Shown piece after piece: positions 11,872 to 14,497 of a stretch of DNA of 14,497 nt (positions are counted from its first letter, which is position 1; each line of letters begins with the position of its first letter). The stretch spans positions 1 to 14,497 of the forward strand of contig MVAQ01000353.1 of NCBI GenBank assembly GCA_014825775.1, read 5' to 3'. Under the pieces are notes generated by a model. It made no database searches. It saw nothing but the letters and a program-made list of their open reading frames with translations, and had not been told where the DNA came from. Both the position numbers and the translations under genes were made by a program. This DNA is from Krasilnikovozyma curviuscula (lineage: Eukaryota; Basidiomycota; Tremellomycetes; Cystofilobasidiales; Mrakiaceae).

Positions 11872-13783
11872 TTACCGGTATTCACCCTGGGCGACTTGAG
11901 CGGCAGTTTCGATGTCACCCTGGACGGCACTGAGCGCCTCGGCGGCGGTGGAGAAGTACAGCAACTGGGCCTTGACGAGCGCAGCGAGGTTAGTGAGTGG
12001 CTCCGGCTATTAAGGAGTCCAGGAGAAAAGAAGGACGTCCATGTAATCAACGTGCAAAATAGCTTCTGTTAGCGATCACAAGCCACTGAACGAGTGAAGG
12101 GGAGAGGGGATGGGGAGACGTACATTGTCAAGGACGTTCTTCATCATGCTGATGGCAATTTCAGTCTGAGAAACGAGCTTGTCTTCGCAGTTCTCCACAT
12201 CGAGACGGGCTTGTTCCTGCTTCGTTGGACCAGCAGACTTAAGCCTGATACACCACCAAAAAAGGCAAGACAACGAGCACATTATATTTGCATTTAGTAT
12301 AAAAAAGGGACAAGGGGCATAAAAAAGAGAAAAAGGAGGAGCAGGACGAACGTTTGTCTAGCGCTGTCCAGCTCGAGACGTGCGCTTTTGACGCCTTGAC
12401 GGGCCTTGACGGCAACGGCAATGGATGTCGAGAGCGTTGCTGACCAAGGCGCGTTGAACTTCTCACAAATAGTAGCATCTTGAGCCAATCTGGCCTCTCC
12501 AACCTGGTCAACACAGGGAGACAAAAGATATGGGTCAGCTTGACTAGCAGAGGGAAAGCCGAAGGGAACGTGAATGAAAGACTTACTTTACCAATGGCCA
12601 AGCTGTACTTAGAGAGAGCAGTGCCAAGGGGTTGTTCTGGACCTAAAGCCATCGCTCCAGTGGAAGCTGAGCGCGACAGAGCGTGGGGAAGCGTCTTTGG
12701 TGCTGGTTGCTGCGAGAAGGACATAATGGAGGAGCCTAGTCAGAAGGCCTACACACTCAAATTTGACAAAAAAGGAAAAAAAGCAAAAAAGAATATAGAA
12801 GTACAGGAGCAGCTCCTGGAGTTGGCAATGGGAGGTTAGTGCCCTGTGAAATTCCGAGCAAGAGTCGATGTGAGCGGAGTTGAAAACGTTGCACAGAATT
12901 AAACAACCCTTACCTTGAGGTTCTTTTCAGCAAAGACTGAAAATCCATGGGAGAACTGAGATGACAAGTCGGCTACTGACTCGGTAACCTACCGGCGAAG
13001 GGAAAGAGAAGAAGAACGTCAGTAACGCGTATGATCTCTAGCGATTTGATGTCTGACCTGAGTTGGATAGTCGTAACCTTCAGATTCATAAACCTTGGTC
13101 ATCCTTCACAACATAGCACATAGTCAAAAGCATCAGGATTCATATTGCTGTTTTGGCCATGTAATAGAAGCCAAAATTACTCTGAGAGAAGGGAGACTTA
13201 CTTCAACATGCTCTGGTGGACGGCCTTCAAAGCATCGACACGGTTCTCCAACTGGATATACTCATCAGGAAGAGCGGTGATTTCGTCAGTTGGTACCTGA
13301 CCGAAGCGTTCACTGATTTGGCACCCGGGTCCAATGGCGAGGCGGTGAGCAGAGCAAAACGGAAAGGGGCCGGTGAAGCAAGACCAGAGGAGAACCCAGG
13401 AAGACGCAAAGTTAGCAACGAGAACAGGTATTTACATTTGGAAAGAGGAAGAAGAATGTCCTGGTGAGAACCCGACTGAGCCCCTTAAGCAGAAGATGGC
13501 TGAGCAGTAGCGACCCCACGAATGCCGTTTATCCGCTCTGCTTCCCATCCACTCAGACTGACTCGCTTCAAACCTCTACAGTACATTATACCTCTGCTCG
13601 TTGGTGTCATGTTCCAAGCAACGACGCAGTGCATCTTCCCCATAGCAATCAGCAAGGATTAAAAAAACGAAGGACTAACCGACCAGCTTGAACAGAGCTC
13701 TTGAGGCCTTTTGAGACGGCACTAAAGTCGACTTGGGGGGCAGCAGGCATGTTTGCCTGGATCTTTGAGAAGAAGGACGCCAT
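11872..13783 (-). CDS. BAR-domain protein, fungal Gvp36-like family
   Basis: This is a predicted membrane-curvature protein with a BAR domain of the fungal Gvp36-like type; yeast Gvp36 acts in Golgi/endosomal traffic and vacuole upkeep. Exons from 5' to 3' are 13783-13684, 13475-13436, 13312-13202, 13103-13058, 12988-12914, 12843-12805, 12709-12587, 12503-12352, 12244-12124 and 12006-11872. They give 313 aa, against 326 for yeast Gvp36. The N-terminus (MASFFSKIQANMP) could form a membrane-inserting amphipathic helix. Conserved-looking blocks are ERFGQVPTDEITALPDEY, VTKVYESEGYDYPTQ, GEARLAQDATICEKF, KSARLELDSARQTLKSA, TKQEQARLDVENCEDKLV and LVKAQLLYFSTAAEAL. It ends GEYR. The 39-nt exon (GTNLPLPTPGAAP) fits phase on both sides. 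The 40-nt exon (ending FSPGHSSSSFQ) is less sure: skipping it with donor GTTAGT at 13679 also stays in frame and gives QAGRERFGQ. The gene converges on RPN11. Confidence 0.93.
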
Positions 13784-13910
13784 CTTGTAGAATCGAAATG
13801 TGGGGAGAATATCGAAGTTTGAGGTGAGATTTGTTAGCATCGAGCGTGCTTTCTGCCGGGTCGGACAGCGCGAATTTCGAGCAGTCCGAAGATTTGATGA
13901 AGGGACTTAC
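13784..13910 (-). other. probable 5' UTR intron of the BAR gene
   Basis: On the minus strand a GTAAGT donor begins at 13910, a GCTAAC branch-like site lies at 13838-13833, and a CAAG acceptor ends at 13784. The intron would be 127 nt and would end directly before the start ATG. Its removal would take out an upstream ATG that is in frame with the gene and would otherwise add 19 residues. Introns touching the start codon are known in these fungi, but no transcript evidence is available. Confidence 0.4.
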
Positions 13911-14161
13911 TATATATCTAGGACGGAGACGTTAATGATCAAACGGGTATGGAATTGATGAAGAAACATTCAAAAATAAACGCGAAACATCATTGGGCTC
14001 GAGGGAATTTGGAGAATAACTTTGCGCTGCCTACGGCACTAAACAAGACCACCATGCTTACTCAAGGTGCAAAATTTAAAAGGTAATAAGATGATACCAA
14101 AAAATGATGGAAGCTGAACACGAAACCCGAATTGAAAGCATAAAGAGACTCATGCCGCGCT
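13911..14161. other. intergenic region upstream of the BAR gene
   Basis: About 250 nt lie between the stop of the right-edge gene and the proposed leader intron of the BAR gene, both on the minus strand. The stretch should hold the 3' UTR of the former and the promoter of the latter. No distinct motif was recognised. Confidence 0.45.
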
Positions 14162-14497
14162 CTATAGAAGCCAGACTGCGAATGAGCCCTCCCCTCTACC
14201 TATCCGTTCTCTGTTATGGACAAACACGAAGGGGTCAGATAATACTCGACCAAAAGCTTGAAACGGAATAACTCACCCTGTGAGGGTAGAGAGGAAAGTT
14301 GTGCCATCTGAAGAGATGAAAGCAGGTGCAGGGGCCATGCTTGACATATACACAGATGCTTCAACCGAGAACGTCCTCACTCTTCCTCTCCATTGAGCGT
14401 AGATGTAATGACATACCCCGCCGCCGTCAGAGTAAACACTGAGCCAGAAACTGTTGATGCTACCGTTGTTCCTTGCTTGACTAGTTTCGTGACACCC
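14162..14497 (-). CDS. C-terminal exons of an unidentified gene, 5' end outside window
   Basis: The minus strand entering from the right edge is open and protein-like (GVTKLVKQGTTVAST, then SGSVFTLTAAG). My model has exons 14497-14417, 14339-14277 and 14210-14162. They are joined by introns of 77 nt (GTATGT...AAG) and 66 nt (GTGAGT, CTGAC branch, ACAG), all in phase 2. The middle exon reads MAPAPAFISSDGTTFLS and the last ends SFAVWLL before TAG. If the 77-nt intron is retained, the first exon instead runs on to YVITSTLNGEEE and a TGA at 14379-14377. The visible part is rich in Thr, Val, Ser and Gly with no motif I recognise, so no function is proposed. The frame just left of the window edge sets the true reading frame, so the call rests on splice fit. 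Confidence 0.5.

Noticed and set aside
13320..13380. Extension of the third BAR exon to include a frame reading FTGPFPFCS
   Set aside because: The frame is open and resembles a family motif, but there is no AG acceptor upstream in the needed place. The CAG at 13315-13313 with the GCTAAC branch site is a better exon start.

Overview
The window looks like nuclear DNA of a basidiomycete fungus, most likely a tremellomycete yeast of the Cryptococcus/Kwoniella type. Genes are densely packed and broken by many short spliceosomal introns, mostly 60-130 nt. Donors fit GTNNGT (GTAAGT, GTACGT, GTCAGT, GTCCGT), branch sites look like CTAAC/CTGAC, and acceptors are CAG/TAG. There are micro-exons. All exon models below were joined by hand from splice signals, reading phase and protein-family fit. 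I saw no CRISPR array, intact mobile element, rRNA or tRNA.

Layout from left to right. (1) Minus strand, 1-2113: a long Ser/Thr/Pro-rich, apparently disordered protein whose 3' end lies outside the window. (2) 2114-3346: a divergent intergenic region. (3) Plus strand, 3347-5741: an 11-exon type II membrane glycosyltransferase of the GT32/Och1-like family, with its DVD motif. (4) 5742-6721: a region without a clear gene, holding a possible degenerate coding relic. (5) Plus strand, 6722-9049: a five-exon RING-finger ubiquitin ligase of the mahogunin (MGRN1/RNF157/LOG2) type, with an unusually long insertion inside the RING. (6) Plus strand, 9720-11448: RPN11, the JAMM deubiquitinase of the 19S proteasome lid, in seven exons. 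(7) Minus strand, 11872-13783, convergent with RPN11: a BAR-domain protein of the fungal Gvp36-like family in ten exons, two of them micro-exons. (8) Minus strand, 14162-14497: the 3' end of an unidentified gene entering from the right edge.

The genes do not form a cluster with one shared job. The RING ligase and RPN11 both belong to ubiquitin-proteasome biology and are adjacent on the same strand. The GT32 enzyme (Golgi glycosylation) and the BAR protein (membrane curvature and vesicle traffic) both concern the endomembrane system. Fungal gene order gives little reason to infer a functional unit. I found no convincing new multi-gene system. The most interesting points are local: the RING insertion, the 300-nt RPN11 intron with a hairpin, the micro-exons of the BAR gene, the alternative C-terminus at the right edge, and the possible gene relic.
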